A stretch of 64,000 nt of DNA from assembly GCA_965222425.1 (NCBI GenBank), contig CBDCTW010000017.1, positions 62,001 to 126,000 on the forward strand. Reading direction: 5' to 3'. The notes under the pieces are model-generated. The model was not told the DNA's origin. It ran no database searches and worked only from the letters and a program-made list of their open reading frames with translations. Each line of letters opens with the position of its first letter. The stretch's first letter is position 1. Origin of the DNA: CBDCNP01 sp965222425 (GTDB lineage Bacteria > Acidobacteriota > Vicinamibacteria > Marinacidobacterales > DATDRI01). Shown here piece after piece: positions 8,110 to 18,582 of this stretch. Made by a program: the position numbers and the translations under genes.

Positions 8110-10523
8110 GTTGGATAGGCAAGACCGTTCACCGCAAGGAAGATGACCGATTGATCCGCGGCAAGGGCCTCTTCGTGGACGATTACAAGATGGGCGGCAT
8201 GCTGCACATGAAGCTCGTCACGTCGTCTTACGCCCACGCCACGATCGGAAGCATCGACGTTTCCGCCGCCGAGGCGATGCCGGGCGTGGTCTGCACGCTG
8301 ACCGGTGCCGAAGTGGCGGAGCAGACCCAGCCGTTCATCGAGCTTCCTCCCGATCCCGGCGCCAAGATCCAAGACTACTGTATGGCGGTGGGGAAGGTAC
8401 GCTTCCAAGGTGAGCCCGTCGCCGCGGTCGTCGCCGAAACGGCCGCTATCGCCGCGGACGCCGCCGCTCTGATCGACGTCGACTACGACATGCTCGAGCC
8501 GGTCGTGGACCCCGAGGTTGCACTCGAAGACGAAACGATCCTCCACGAGACGGCCGGTACGAATCTGGTGTGGCACGGTGTCTTCGACTGGGGCGAGGTC
8601 GACAAGGCGTTCGACGAGGCGGCCCACATCGTCAAGATCGACAAAATGCACTTCCATCGGTTCACCAGCACACCCCTTGAGAACAATGCGCATGTTGCGC
8701 AGTGGGCACGAGAGGGCAGGATTCACTTCTGGACGAATTGTTCCTTCCCGGCGTTCGGTATTCAGTTCCTAGCGCCGGCGTTGGGAGTTCCCATCGATCA
8801 GCTCCGCGTCAAGACGCATGACATCGGAGGTAGTTTCGGGATCAAGATCACGAACTATCCGACGATGGCGATCTGCGCTTTGATCTCTCGCAAAGCCGGT
8901 GGCGTTCCGGTGAAGTGGGCGGAGACCCGCAGCGAGCACCTGACCGGTAGTGCCCATGGGAACGAACGAACCTATCGTAATACCGAGGTCGCCCTCGACG
9001 AGGACGGTGTCATCACCGCCATCCGTTCCAAGCACATCGACGACGCTGGCGCCTTTCCTCGTTACGAACCTCTGGGATGTGTGATCTGGTCACAGGTCGT
9101 GCCCGCCACCTACAAGATCCGGAATCTCCGTATCGACTTCAATCAGGCGGTGACGAACAAATGTCCGGTGGGACCCAACCGGGGATATTCCCGGCTCCAG
9201 CATCTGTGGTTCATGGAGCGGGTCATCGATATTTGTAGCCACCAGCTGGGCATCCCCGGAGACGAGATGCGCCTCCGCAACTATATCCGGGATTTCCCGT
9301 ACGAAACGCCTAACGGTTGCGTCTACGATTCGGGTGATTTCCCGAAGATGATGGAGATTGCCAAGAAGCTCATCGGCTGGGACGACTGGAAGAAAAAGCA
9401 GGAGGCGGCCCGGAAGGGGGGAAGGTGGTTCGGGATCGGAATCGGAACGACCCTCGACTCCGGTACCAATAACTTCGGGCAAGCGCGCATCATCAATAGC
9501 TACTTGCCCTTTTCGGGTAACTCCGAGGTCGCGAACGTCAAGCTCGACATCGATGGCACGGTGGTCGTGACTCTTGGCACGGTTCCTCAGGGGCAGTCGC
9601 ACGAGACGACGACGTCGCAGGTGGTGGCCAGCGAGCTCGGCATCAACCCGGAGATGGTGTCGGTGCGACCCGGTTTCGACACCGAATGGAACACCTATAC
9701 CGGTCACTCCGGAACCTACGCCAGCCAGTTCGCGGTCACAGGACTCTCCGCCATCCACGGGGCGGTGGAGAAGCTCAAGGCGGAGATGAAGAAGGTGGCC
9801 GCCTTCAAGCTCGAGGCGGATGAAGGTGATCTGGAGTTTGGGCTCGGTGAGCAGGGTCCCGAAGTGCGGGTCAAGGGGACCGATCGTTCGGTCGCCTACT
9901 GGATGCTCTCCAACCTGGTCAACGCCAATAACCTCGAACTTAGTGAGGAGCTTCGCGAGACCGTCAGTCTCAATTGTCGCTACATATATCACCCTCCATT
10001 CGAGATTCCCGATGTCGAGAAGAAGTTCGGAAACCTGACGCTGACCTACGCGGCCCAGCTTCACATCGTGGTCATCGAAGTCGACAAGGAGACCTTCCAT
10101 CCCAAGATCCTCGCCTATGCCGCGGTCGACGACTGCGGGAAGAAGATCAACCCTACCATCGTGCAAGGACAAGTCCACGGCGCTACGGCGCACGGCATCG
10201 GCGCTGCACTTTTGGAAAGGTGCGTTTACGACGAGGACGGCAACATGCTCACCAGCCAGTTCGCCGAGTACGTGCCGATCACCGCGATGAACATGCCGAA
10301 CCTCGAGTGCGGAAGCCTGGAGAGCCCATCCCCTTTTTCCTACAATGGGGCGAAGGGTATGGGTGAGGGGGGCGGCGCTCCGCTGCATGCTATCTCCGCG
10401 GCGCTCCAGGACGCTTTGCAGGGCGAAGGCGTGATTATCAGCGATTCGTTCAACGGGCCGAGCGCGCTCTTCGACGCCATCCGTAATGCGGGGAAAGACA
10501 AGAACGTCACGGTCGTGAAGTGA
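8106..10523 (+). CDS. coxL: Molybdenum hydroxylase, molybdopterin-binding large subunit (CoxL family)
   Basis: 805 residues, full length for the family. The N-terminal a/b-hammerhead domain (VHRKEDDRLIRGKGLFVDD) is followed by the molybdopterin domains. GAKGMGEGGGAPLHA near residue 755 carries the conserved catalytic Glu. The loop that defines carbon monoxide dehydrogenases (AYRCSFR in form I, AYRGAGR in form II) reads VGPNRGYSR here. The substrate is therefore probably not CO but an aldehyde, purine or other heterocycle. Translation is coupled to coxG. The Mo-insertion chaperones (coxDEF) are not in the window. Confidence 0.88.
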   Translation: MSWIGKTVHRKEDDRLIRGKGLFVDDYKMGGMLHMKLVTSSYAHATIGSIDVSAAEAMPGVVCTLTGAEVAEQTQPFIELPPDPGAKIQDYCMAVGKVRFQGEPVAAVVAETAAIAADAAALIDVDYDMLEPVVDPEVALEDETILHETAGTNLVWHGVFDWGEVDKAFDEAAHIVKIDKMHFHRFTSTPLENNAHVAQWAREGRIHFWTNCSFPAFGIQFLAPALGVPIDQLRVKTHDIGGSFGIKITNYPTMAICALISRKAGGVPVKWAETRSEHLTGSAHGNERTYRNTEVALDEDGVITAIRSKHIDDAGAFPRYEPLGCVIWSQVVPATYKIRNLRIDFNQAVTNKCPVGPNRGYSRLQHLWFMERVIDICSHQLGIPGDEMRLRNYIRDFPYETPNGCVYDSGDFPKMMEIAKKLIGWDDWKKKQEAARKGGRWFGIGIGTTLDSGTNNFGQARIINSYLPFSGNSEVANVKLDIDGTVVVTLGTVPQGQSHETTTSQVVASELGINPEMVSVRPGFDTEWNTYTGHSGTYASQFAVTGLSAIHGAVEKLKAEMKKVAAFKLEADEGDLEFGLGEQGPEVRVKGTDRSVAYWMLSNLVNANNLELSEELRETVSLNCRYIYHPPFEIPDVEKKFGNLTLTYAAQLHIVVIEVDKETFHPKILAYAAVDDCGKKINPTIVQGQVHGATAHGIGAALLERCVYDEDGNMLTSQFAEYVPITAMNMPNLECGSLESPSPFSYNGAKGMGEGGGAPLHAISAALQDALQGEGVIISDSFNGPSALFDAIRNAGKDKNVTVVK

Positions 10524-10586
10524 GAGGGGTCGTGTCAATATACTCGTAGATATCCCTTGAGGGGATGTGGCGCGAGTTGGCGCTTC

Positions 10587-10611
10587 AAATCTCGTCCGGA
10601 CGAGATTTTTT
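10587..10611 (+). terminator. Rho-independent terminator after coxL
   Basis: A perfect 22-base palindrome (10587-10608, core CTCGTCCGGACGAG) runs straight into a T tract (TTTTTT in total). It lies 64 bases after the coxL stop, in the gap between convergent genes. Confidence 0.65.
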
Positions 10612-10716
10612 CCGGGGAGATTCGCCGCCCCTTTCCGCTTGTCGGCGCGGACCAGCAGCGGTCGAGCTCTTCCGCGGACACATCTTCGAGCCTCTCGCGG
10701 TGTATGTCACTCTGCC

Positions 10717-11172
10717 CTACGCAGCGTGCTCGGGCCTACGCCCTTCTTTGATTTGCTCCAGGTACCGGCCGATGTACCGCACTCCGTCCAAGATAAGGGG
10801 ACAGTGATTCCGCATGAAGGCATCCTCTTCTTCCGGTGTGCGAGGGGACTTCTCCCGCCAGCTCTGGAGCACTTGCTGGCCATCATAGTCGACGTAGCTG
10901 CACCGGAAGGAGAAGTCGTCCTCCGGTAGCAAAAGCGCATCTCCCGGGAGGAGCGCGACGTGTTCCACGTGAAGTAGTTCTCCGGCGAGCTGCCCCGCGG
11001 TCTCGATGCCGAGCCGTTTGAAGCGTTCGCGTCTCGCATCCCGGACACAGTGGTACGGTCGGTCGCATCCACCCCGCCGACAGGCTTCACGGAAGGCTCG
11101 GATCTGATCGTTGATACGCAGGTTGGCAGGCGACGATATCCCGAGGAGGTGCCCTTCCAATGCGATCGGCAT
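10717..11172 (-). pseudogene. Probable C-terminal remnant of a class I/II PLP aminotransferase
   Basis: 151 residues open. The second half (RERFKRLGIETAGQLAGELL, HVEHVALLPGDALLLPEDD, FSFRCSYVDYDG, CPLILDGVRYIGRYLEQ) reads like the small domain at the end of class I/II aminotransferases, including the Arg that normally binds the substrate carboxylate in the FRxSYVDxDG strand. The first third (to about residue 50) loses similarity and then appears to change frame around GGC/VDAT. The PLP-binding large domain is absent. I take it as a decayed C-terminal fragment 29 bases downstream of the broken acyl-CoA synthetase. A small hypothetical protein is the alternative. Confidence 0.5.
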
Positions 11173-11201
11173 AGAGAAGTTTCCTTTGGTTTGGGTGGAG
11201 G

Positions 11202-13195
11202 CTATTGCCCTTTCCTGTATTGGGCGCGAAGCTCGCGTCGAATGATCTTGTTGGATGGGGTCCGCGGTAGGGCATCGATCACGAGGAGATCGTGCAGCTT
11301 GAACAAAGGGTTGAGCTTTGACGCGACTAGGGACCCGAGCTCCCGCATAAGCTCAGCCTGATCCATTCGATCACGAAGCACCGCATATACAACGAGCTTA
11401 TCCGCGCCTTGCCCTTCCGGTTGAATGGCGATAGCCGCACTTTCGTAGACTGCGGGATGAAGATCGAGCACTTGCTCCAGCTCCGCCGAGCTGACCTTGA
11501 TTCCGCCGAGGTTCATTGCGTCATCGGTGCGACCCGCTGCCTTGAAAAAACCCTTATGCAGTCGAGCGATGCGATCTCCGTGACGGCGGAGCACTTCGCC
11601 CTTCGGCCCACTCGGACAACCCACGTAATAGACCTCGTCGTGGTTCTTGTTGAGTAGCGTTTGAGAAAGTTCGATGGCGGGCGGGATCAGAAAGAGCTCG
11701 CCTTCACCGCCCTCGGGACCGCTGCACCCTCTTCGTCGAGGATAACGAAGTCCATCCCCAAAGTCGGAGTGGTGAAGGTAGCGGGAGAGGCGGGTTGGAC
11801 GACGGTCCCGGTAAGGTGCCCCCCGCCGATCTCGGTGCCACCGAGGTACTCGATAATGGGAGCTCGATAACGGGCTCGACTCATCAACCAGAGGTAGTCC
11901 TCGGGATTCGACGTCTCTCCGGTCGAGCTGAAGACGCGGACGCCGCTCCAGTCCACGTCCTCTAGCGCTGACGATCGCCGCCAGGCGCGAACCAGAGATG
12001 GCACCACACCGAGGATCGAAACCCCCGCCTGGCCGACGAAGCGGGCGAAACCATCACCGGTGGGCGCTCCTTCATAAAGCGCCATGCTCGCCCTGTTCAT
12101 GAGAGGCGCGTAGATCAGCTACGGGCCCATCACCCAACCGATATTCGTTGGCCAGGCAACGGTGTCTTGCGAACCGATATCATGGTGAAAGTGACCGTCC
12201 ATCGCACACTTGATCGGTGTGAGGTGGGTGAAGGGTATTGCTTTGGGAACACCGGTAGTTCCTGAAGAGAAGAGAACATTGATGACGTCGTACGGATCGG
12301 CCGGCGTGCCGGTGAATTCGTTCTCGGTGGCTAGGACCTCTTCCCACCGCGTGTTTTGCTCACGAAGAGACGGTGGCTTTCCTACACCGCTTATCACGAT
12401 GGCGCTTGGAATCTCCGCCTGGCGGACCTTATTGTAGGGTCGAACGATTTTGCCCGCCCACTGATAGCCGGCGGACGTTACGACGAGGCTCGCCTCTGCG
12501 ATCTCCATTCGTTTCCGTAGCTCTTCGGGAGAGAAACTATCCGCAATTGACACCACCCGTCTGCCCGCTCTCACGATCCCGAGATAGGCGACAACGCACT
12601 CGACCGTCATCGGCATGTAAAGGCCGATCGCGGCTTCCGGTGCCGTGCGGTCCTGCACGAATTTCGCCATCCGACTAACGAGCTCCTCGAGATCTCGGTA
12701 TGAAGTGCGTGTTAGCTCTTCCGAGCCTTCCCGGCCCGAAACGATCGCAGTGTTTTCGGGGGGAGCACCGAAGCAGCTATCGACGATGTTGAGGCGAGCG
12801 CCCGGTAACCATTGGGGAGAGCGTGGACCGGCCGATGAGTCGACAGTGGCATCGGGCCAGCGGGAGAAGACGATCGAGAGACGATCGATCACTTTCTCCC
12901 AGAAACCCGCGCGGTTCGCAACCGACCAGGCGTGGAGCTCCTGGTAGTCTTGGCAACCGAGATCGGTCATCACTTGTCCCAGGTTGGAGGCCTGGATCCG
13001 GGCGGGGTCTGGGCGCCAAGCAACCGGTGGACCGTCTTCGGGCTTTCGGTTGCGGAATATCTCCTGGAAGGTGGCCCATTGCTGCTCGAACGGTGGCGAC
13101 CGATCCTTTTGGTATGCGGCGACCTGTCGGGCCCAGCGCTCATCCTGCGCGTTCGGATCTGCGGAGCTGGTTTGCCGGGTAGTGCTTTGTGACAT
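11202..13195 (-). pseudogene. AMP-dependent acyl/acetoacetyl-CoA synthetase, broken by TAG and a frameshift
   Basis: Three consecutive pieces add up to one ~660-residue ANL-superfamily synthetase. Piece 1 (13195-12122) has the N-terminal lid and the P-loop-like LFSSGTTGVPKAIPFTH. It ends at an in-frame TAG (12119-12121) after GWVMGP, where relatives have Trp (TGG). The same frame continues with LIYAPLMNRASMALYEG and YLGGTEIGGG. At about 11727 one base is missing: reading PEGGEGELFLIP needs +1, and the next frame then gives YYVGCPSGPKGEV, the hinge and the C-terminal PRTPSNKIIRRELR containing the catalytic Lys. All catalytic motifs are otherwise preserved, so decay is recent or these are assembly errors. 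The enzyme would activate an acyl or acetoacetyl group with ATP and CoA. Confidence 0.85.
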
Positions 13196-13328
13196 TCGAT
13201 TTCGGACCTCGAGCCACGAGGCGGTGCATCAGGCCACTCACCCACAATCTTAATCCGAAAGGGCGGACCGAAGTGTGGCGCAATCGACCATTTCGTAGAT
13301 TCGACCCAGTTTTCGCAATGGCCGCGAC

Positions 13329-15052
13329 GTGTTAATCTCCGTCTTCGTGAACAGATACTTTCTCCCTTTTCTGCTTTTCTTCGGCGCCTGCGGGCAGCCT
13401 AATCCCGAGCATCCCGATTGGATCCTTCACAACGGCGAGATCGTGACTGTGGATGAGGATTTCCGGATTGCCGAAGCGGTTTCGATCCCGGCAAACGAGT
13501 TCCTTCGCGTGGGCCACGATGCCGACGTTCTCGGTACTCGCGGACCTGCCACGAAAGTCGTGGATTTGAGGGGAAGGACCGTCGTGCCGGGGCTCATCGA
13601 CGGGCACCATCATCTACTTGACAAAGCGGTGGATCAGTACCTCGGTGTGGAAGTGGCCCTGGTGGAATCTCTCGAAGCATGCTCGACGCGATCGGTGCGA
13701 AGGCCAAGGACACACCCCCGGGCGAGATGATCTACACCACGTCGGGCTGGTTGGTGGATCAGCTCGCGGAGAAGACGCCGCCGGATCGGCATTCGCTCGA
13801 TCAGGTTGCGCCCGATCATCCGGTCCTCGTTCAGGGAGGCCACACTTACTATCTGAACTCGGCGGCGCTCGAGCTAGCCGGCATTAGCCGAGCCACGCCG
13901 TCTCCGAGCGGCGGTTTGGTTCACAAGGATCCGGCAACCGGTGAGCCAACGGGATTGCTGGTCGATAACGCCATGGCCCTAGCGCGGCATCTCATTCCGA
14001 AGCCTACCCACGAGGACCGGATGGAAGCGTTGAAAGTTGCTCAGCGCAAACAAAACGCGGTAGGCGTTACCGGAATACGCGAGCCGGGCCTAACGCCGGA
14101 AAAAATGCGCGCCTACAACGAGCTGCGTGCTCGCGAGGGGCTGACACTACGAGTGAGCATGAACCTCAGCCTCGACAACCGGCGCAGTGGAGATGAATTG
14201 ATCCAGCAACTGGAAGAGTGGGGTGTGGGGACCGGCTTCGGGGATCCTTGGCTGCGTCTGGACGGCATCGGGGAGTTCGGGATCGATGGCGGGTTCGAGG
14301 CGGCGTTGATGAGCGAGCCCTATCACGATTTGGCGGGAGCTCCTGCACCGCCCGATTACTATGGCCTCCAGCGGATCGAGACGAAGAAATTCGAAGAGGT
14401 TATGGAGGGAATGGCTCGTCTCAACTGGCGGGGAAGTATTCACGTCGTCGGTGACAAGGGGCTCGACTTGGTACTGGCGGCCTATGAGAAGGCCAACGAG
14501 GCGAAGGATATCGGTCCTCTCCGATGGATCCTCGAGCACTGCCATTACACGCGCCCCGATCAGTTCGAGAAGATCAAAGAGCTCGGGCTCTCTATCTCTA
14601 CCCAGTTCCATCCCTACATGTCGTCCAGAACGATGATCCGACACTGGGGGCCGGAGCGCGCCGCTCAGACAATGCGCCTTCGGGACTGGCTGGATGCCGG
14701 TATCCGAGTGGGAGGAGGAAGTGACTGGTCCCTGGTGCCGGCCAATCCCTTTTGGATGATCTACTTTTGGGTCACGCGGGAAACGCGTTTGTGGGACGTG
14801 ATTGGGCCGGAGCAAAAAATCAGCCGGGAGGAAGCGCTCCGCGTGATGACCATCAATAATGCCTATCTGACCTTCGAAGAAGACATCAAAGGATCGATCG
14901 AGCCCGGCAAGCTAGCCGATTTCGTGATTCTCTCCGAAGACATTCTGACCGTTGCGGAGGAAGGGATACGGGATATCGAGGCTCTGGCGACCTTCGTCGA
15001 TGGCAAGCTGGTTTACGAGGCTCCGGATGCAGAGTCTCTCGGCTTGAATTAA
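13329..15052 (+). pseudogene. YtcJ-like amidohydrolase lipoprotein with one frameshift
   Basis: The 5' part encodes a lipoprotein signal (YFLPFLLFFGAC) and the N-terminal beta-sandwich plus the first metal motif (VVPGLIDGHHHLLD). At about 13677 the frame changes: EALDAIGAKAKD-type continuity requires one extra A (GCAATG now GCATG). The second frame, to 15052, then contains the rest of the TIM barrel: SIHVVGDKGLD, WILEHCHYTR, VGGGSDWSLVP and the final beta domain (GSIEPGKLADFVIL). Apart from that base the protein would be a full ~575-residue exported metal-dependent amidohydrolase. GTG 13329 and GTG 13347 are both possible starts. Divergent from the synthetase pseudogene. Confidence 0.85.
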
Positions 15053-15096
15053 AACAGTAAGCGTACCAACGTCTCTTCGGTAGCAAACAACCTGGA

Positions 15097-15126
15097 CCCT
15101 CGGGCACGACTCACCGTGCCCGAGGG
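15097..15126. terminator. 12-bp stem hairpin between convergent genes
   Basis: Arms CCCTCGGGCACG and CGTGCCCGAGGG with a six-base loop, between the amidohydrolase stop (15052) and the exported-protein stop (15166). It lacks a long T tract, so termination is likely but may not be purely intrinsic. Confidence 0.5.
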
Positions 15127-15165
15127 GGTTGACCTTCCTCTTCATTAATTGAATAGGCGCCTAGA

Positions 15166-15671
15166 CTAGGGCTCCGGTTCGATTTTCACCATGATGTGGG
15201 CGTACGGCGTCCCCTTCCACATGACGTAGACGGGCTCCTTTGGGTCGGTGGAAAGACCTTCCAGCGCGGCCTCATCTGGCACGACATCATCAGGTGCGGT
15301 CCTTCCTTGAGCCAGTCATTGTCGTCAGTGGGTTCGGTGGCATACGGATCCTTATTGCTGACCCCAAGGGCTTCTCCCTCGCCGGCCAGCATGTAGGAGA
15401 CGCTGAACTCATTAACGTCGATCGGCTGCTTGTTCAACATGGCATGGAGCAGCTTGTCCCACTGGGGACGATTGCACATCGGTCCGATAATCGACTGTTG
15501 CGGGTAGCAGGTCCAGCCGTTCGACCCCTCCCTCAACACCTTGCCGTCCGGGGCCTTGATCGTAGCGTCCTTCGTGACGGCCGCAGGAGCGGCGCTCTCG
15601 GCTTCTGCGATGAGCTCCGCCCCGCTCTTTTCCGCCAGCGCGACGCTGGCCATCACAAGGCACAGAACCAA
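15166..15671 (-). pseudogene. Small exported protein, frameshifted and cut at its 5' end
   Basis: The signal-peptide core LVLCLVMASVALA is present, but no ATG precedes it: an in-frame stop lies a few codons upstream, next to the truncated IS256-type element. The native start was apparently lost with that insertion; only a TTG at 15671 remains. The mature part (LIAEAESAAPAAVTKDATI, NGWTCYPQQSIIGPMCNRP, SYMLAGEGEALGVSN) matches no family I can name. At about 15285 one base is missing; the other frame continues with VPDEAALEGLSTDPKEP, VYVMWKGTPYAHIMVKI and a stop at 15166. Two Cys could form a disulfide. Function unknown. Confidence 0.65.
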
Positions 15672-15783
15672 AGATGTTTCGTCGAAAGTGTGCCAATCTT
15701 AGTTGAAAATTGAAACGGCTCCGAACCCCGTGGTTTGACGACGTTGGACAAAACAACATCAAGCCGCGAAGAAAGGAGCCGAG

Positions 15784-16551
15784 ATGGGAAGTCTGCTACG
15801 TTCGGTCAAGAAACGCAAGAAGTCACGTCGTTTGGGTGAGGTCGAGATCGTGAGTCGCGAGGAGTACGCGGAGTTCGAGCTGGATGCCAAAGTAGAGATG
15901 ATTCGTTCGTTGGTCCCGCTGGGGCTAATGCGCGTTCACGAGTTGCTCGACGACGAAGTGAAAGCGTTGGGTGGGGAGCGATACGCTCGCAAGGAAGAGT
16001 GGGCGCGTGGCCGCCGCCACGGAAGCAACCCTGGCACGGTAGGGCTTGCCGGCCAGCGGGTACCGATCCGTGTGCCCCGGGTTCAGAGCATCGAGGGAGG
16101 AGAGATTCCGCTTCGCTCGTACGAGGCGTTGAGCCACGGCGGTGAGGTGAATGATCTTCTGCTGAAACGAGTTCTGTACGGAATCTCCTGTCGCAACTAC
16201 GAGGCGGCAGCGGAAGGGATTCCGGGCGCCATCGGACTGTCGAGCTCGACGGTGTCCCGAGGGTTCGTGCAAGCGAGCGCGGCGAAGCTCCGGGAGATGC
16301 AGGAACGGGAGCTGTCCGGCGAGGATGTGGTGGCGCTGTTCCTGAACGGGCAGACGTTCGCCGACGCCACGATGGTGGTGGCTCTGGGCATCACGCTTTC
16401 CGGGGAAAAACGCTTCATGGGCTTCGTGGAGACAGACACGGAGAACGCGCAAGTGTTGACGCCGTTCCTGCGTTCACTTCTCGATCGGGGACTGGATATC
16501 TCCCAGGGTCTGCTGGTGATCATCGATGGCGGCAAGGGTCTCCATGTATAG
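15784..16551 (+). pseudogene. IS256-family (Mutator-like) transposase, C-terminally truncated
   Basis: 255 residues of a ~430-residue IS256/Mutator-type transposase, of a lineage different from the two 1460-bp copies further on. It has an AAAGGAG ribosome site and the family middle region (SSSTVSRGFVQAS, VVALGITLSGEKRFMGF, LLVIIDGGKGL). The first catalytic Asp position reads LFLNGQTF, i.e. Asn, and everything after the second Asp motif is gone; the frame ends abruptly at 16551 in unrelated sequence. The element is thus dead twice over. Its left end probably lies between 15690 and 15783, abutting the 5' end of the exported-protein gene. Confidence 0.8.
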
Positions 16552-16564
16552 ATATGGATATGAT

Positions 16565-16822
16565 ATGGCAGAAATGACGAAAAAGATGACCATCCTATTC
16601 CTCCCAAAGCTTTACGAGGAGCTCGAACGCGTGTCCAAGGAGCAGGGGCGCTCCGTTGGCGAGCTGGTTCGGGATGCTACCGAAATCCAGTATGGAGTCG
16701 GCGTCGTCGCCGCTCGCCTTCGAGCGGTGGAGGTCATGTCGAAGCTCGAAACGCCAGTCGTTTCCCATGTATGTAGCCGGGGGATGCCCTTCGCTACAAG
16801 GAACCGTCCATTCGCTTCATGA
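16565..16822 (+). pseudogene. Ribbon-helix-helix antitoxin remnant
   Basis: From ATG 16565: KKMTILFLPKLYEELERVSKEQGRSVGELVRDA is a CopG/RHH-type DNA-binding start of antitoxins that pair with PIN toxins. After about residue 60 (VMSKLETPVVS) the frame drifts into sequence that belongs, in other frames, to the toxin gene. So the antitoxin C-terminus and the toxin N-terminus have been fused by deletion. Lies directly after the truncated transposase. Confidence 0.6.
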
Positions 16823-17021
16823 AGGAGGTCGCCGCGGGAAAGGTCATCTGGTCATGCTCGAGGACTTGCTGATGGCCAAGCAGTTGCTGGCTCAATACAC
16901 GGGGATCTCTCCACGAGACGCGATTCACGCCGCGGTCATGCGGCGCACCGGGCTCGAGACCATCGTGAGCTACGACCGACACCTCGATCAGATCGAAGGC
17001 ATTCGCCGGCTCGAACCCTAG
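16767..17021 (+). pseudogene. PIN-domain (VapC-type) toxin remnant
   Basis: The C-terminal half of a PIN domain is clear: MAKQLLAQYTGISPRDAIHAAVMRRTGLETIVSYD (split here by the 20-residue rule into MAKQLLAQYTGISPRD and AIHAAVMRRTGLETIVSYD), with the conserved Asp of the SPRDAIHAA motif and the final SYDRHLD acids. Upstream, RYKEPSIRFMKEVAAGKV is in a different frame. The first catalytic Asp (FVDTN-type) is missing. The pair is therefore a decayed toxin-antitoxin locus with no active nuclease. Confidence 0.6.
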
Positions 17022-17115
17022 CGGACCAGCGGACCGCGGATTCGTTGACAGGCATAGAATCTGCGTGCTAGCATCCGCCGCTTGAAGCTGGCCGCCTTCC
17101 AGTGATGATGATCTC

Positions 17116-18582
17116 ATGAGCCCTTCCTCCATCGGCCTCGTCGTTTTCGGTTTCTACCTGGTAACTGTTGTCGTTATCGGCCTCGTTTCGGCTCGATACC
17201 AAAAGACTTCCGAAGATTTTTGGGTGGCAAGCCGCCGGTTCGGCGTCGTGGTGTTGGTCATTGCCAATATGGCGGCCATCATGCACGGTGGCTCGATATT
17301 GAGCGGAATGGCTTTCGCCGGCCGGTTCGGCGGCGTGGCGATACTGCCCTACTTGTCCATGTCCGCCGGCTTCGCGGTCATCTTTTTCTTCTTCGCGAAG
17401 AAGCTCCGGGAGTCCAAGGGGTTCACGCTTCCCGACTACATGGGAGACCGTTTCGACAGCCGCTTCTTGCGCACCTGGAGCGCACTCATGGTCGCCGTCT
17501 CCAGTATCGTCTACGTGATCGCCCAGATCCGAGGCATGGGCTTCATCCTGGAGAAGCTCCTCGGAATACCGTTCTTCTGGGGGCTGGTCCTCGGAACCAC
17601 CATCTTCGTCTTCTATGTTGCCCTCGGCGGTCTGCTCGCCGTCGTCTGGACCAACATCGCCCAGTTCTTTTTCATGTGGATCGGGCTCATGTTTCTCGCT
17701 CCCCACGTCTACGAGATGGCGGGGGGATGGTTCGAGGTGCTGGAGAAGGTGGAACAGGTGGCACCGGGCTGGACCACGGTACGTGGAACGACATGGACGA
17801 CCAGCTTTTTGATCTCCTGGTACGTGGTATGGTTTGTCGCGTATTGCACCCGGATCGAGCTGATCACCAAGATGTTTGCGGCTCGCGATAGCAAGATCGC
17901 TCGTTTCTCGATACCCTGGACGGCGTTGCTGGTTGGGGTCTTCTTGCTCTACGGAAATTTCTACCTAGGCGCCGCAGCGCGCGTCCTAGTTTGGGATCAA
18001 ATTTCGAGTCCTGATCAAGCCTTCCCGGCCTTGGTGGGAGCCACGCTAGGACCCTTCTTGTCTGCCATCGCTCTGACCGGTATCGCCAGCGCCGCGATGT
18101 CTACAACGGACTCGTTGCTTCTCATGTCGGGGGCGGCGATCTCTCACGACATATTGCGGAAGAGCATTCACGAGCCTCGCGGCGTGGTCAAAGACGAGCG
18201 TTATTATTTGCGCGTCTCTCGCATCACGATCGTCGCGGTGGGATTCATCGCCTTCCTCGGCTCGTTACCGGATATCGCCCTCATCCTCCAGATCGTCTCT
18301 TACGCGGTGGCCATCGTGGGGGCGACTTTTTTCTTTCCGCTCATCGTGGGGCTCACTTCTCGCCGGGCGAGCAAAGAGGCGGCGACCGCGTCCTCCGTCG
18401 GCGGGGCCGTCGCGACCGCCATCTGGACGTGGTGGACCCTGGCGGGAGCGAACTGGGTGCAAGGAGTGCACCCGGGAATCGTCGGGTTGGCCACCGGGGG
18501 CAGCCTGATGCTCGTCGTTAACTTCTTCACGCGACCGGTTAAAGAAGAGGCGACCAAGAAATTTTTTCCGGAGAAAGCCTGA
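17116..18582 (+). CDS. Sodium:solute symporter (SSS family)
   Basis: 488 residues and about 13 hydrophobic segments, the normal size of SSS transporters. GLVSARYQKTSEDFWVASRR at the start, AAIMHGGSILSGMAF in helix 2 and SAAMSTTDSLLLMSGAAISHD in the late part (the Na2 site Ser/Thr region) are diagnostic. It imports an organic solute with Na+ across the inner membrane; the substrate is not predictable. The stop codon overlaps the start of a 36-residue membrane protein (TGATG), followed by a cyclase-family gene, so an uptake-and-hydrolysis operon is likely. Confidence 0.9.
   Translation: MSPSSIGLVVFGFYLVTVVVIGLVSARYQKTSEDFWVASRRFGVVVLVIANMAAIMHGGSILSGMAFAGRFGGVAILPYLSMSAGFAVIFFFFAKKLRESKGFTLPDYMGDRFDSRFLRTWSALMVAVSSIVYVIAQIRGMGFILEKLLGIPFFWGLVLGTTIFVFYVALGGLLAVVWTNIAQFFFMWIGLMFLAPHVYEMAGGWFEVLEKVEQVAPGWTTVRGTTWTTSFLISWYVVWFVAYCTRIELITKMFAARDSKIARFSIPWTALLVGVFLLYGNFYLGAAARVLVWDQISSPDQAFPALVGATLGPFLSAIALTGIASAAMSTTDSLLLMSGAAISHDILRKSIHEPRGVVKDERYYLRVSRITIVAVGFIAFLGSLPDIALILQIVSYAVAIVGATFFFPLIVGLTSRRASKEAATASSVGGAVATAIWTWWTLAGANWVQGVHPGIVGLATGGSLMLVVNFFTRPVKEEATKKFFPEKA

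Noticed and set aside
6273..10523. Carbon monoxide dehydrogenase
   Set aside because: The diagnostic active-site loop is absent from the large subunit.
9090..10538. 482-codon open frame antisense to coxL
   Set aside because: Shadow of a GC-rich gene: no ribosome site, no recognisable domain, and the sense strand holds an intact coxL.
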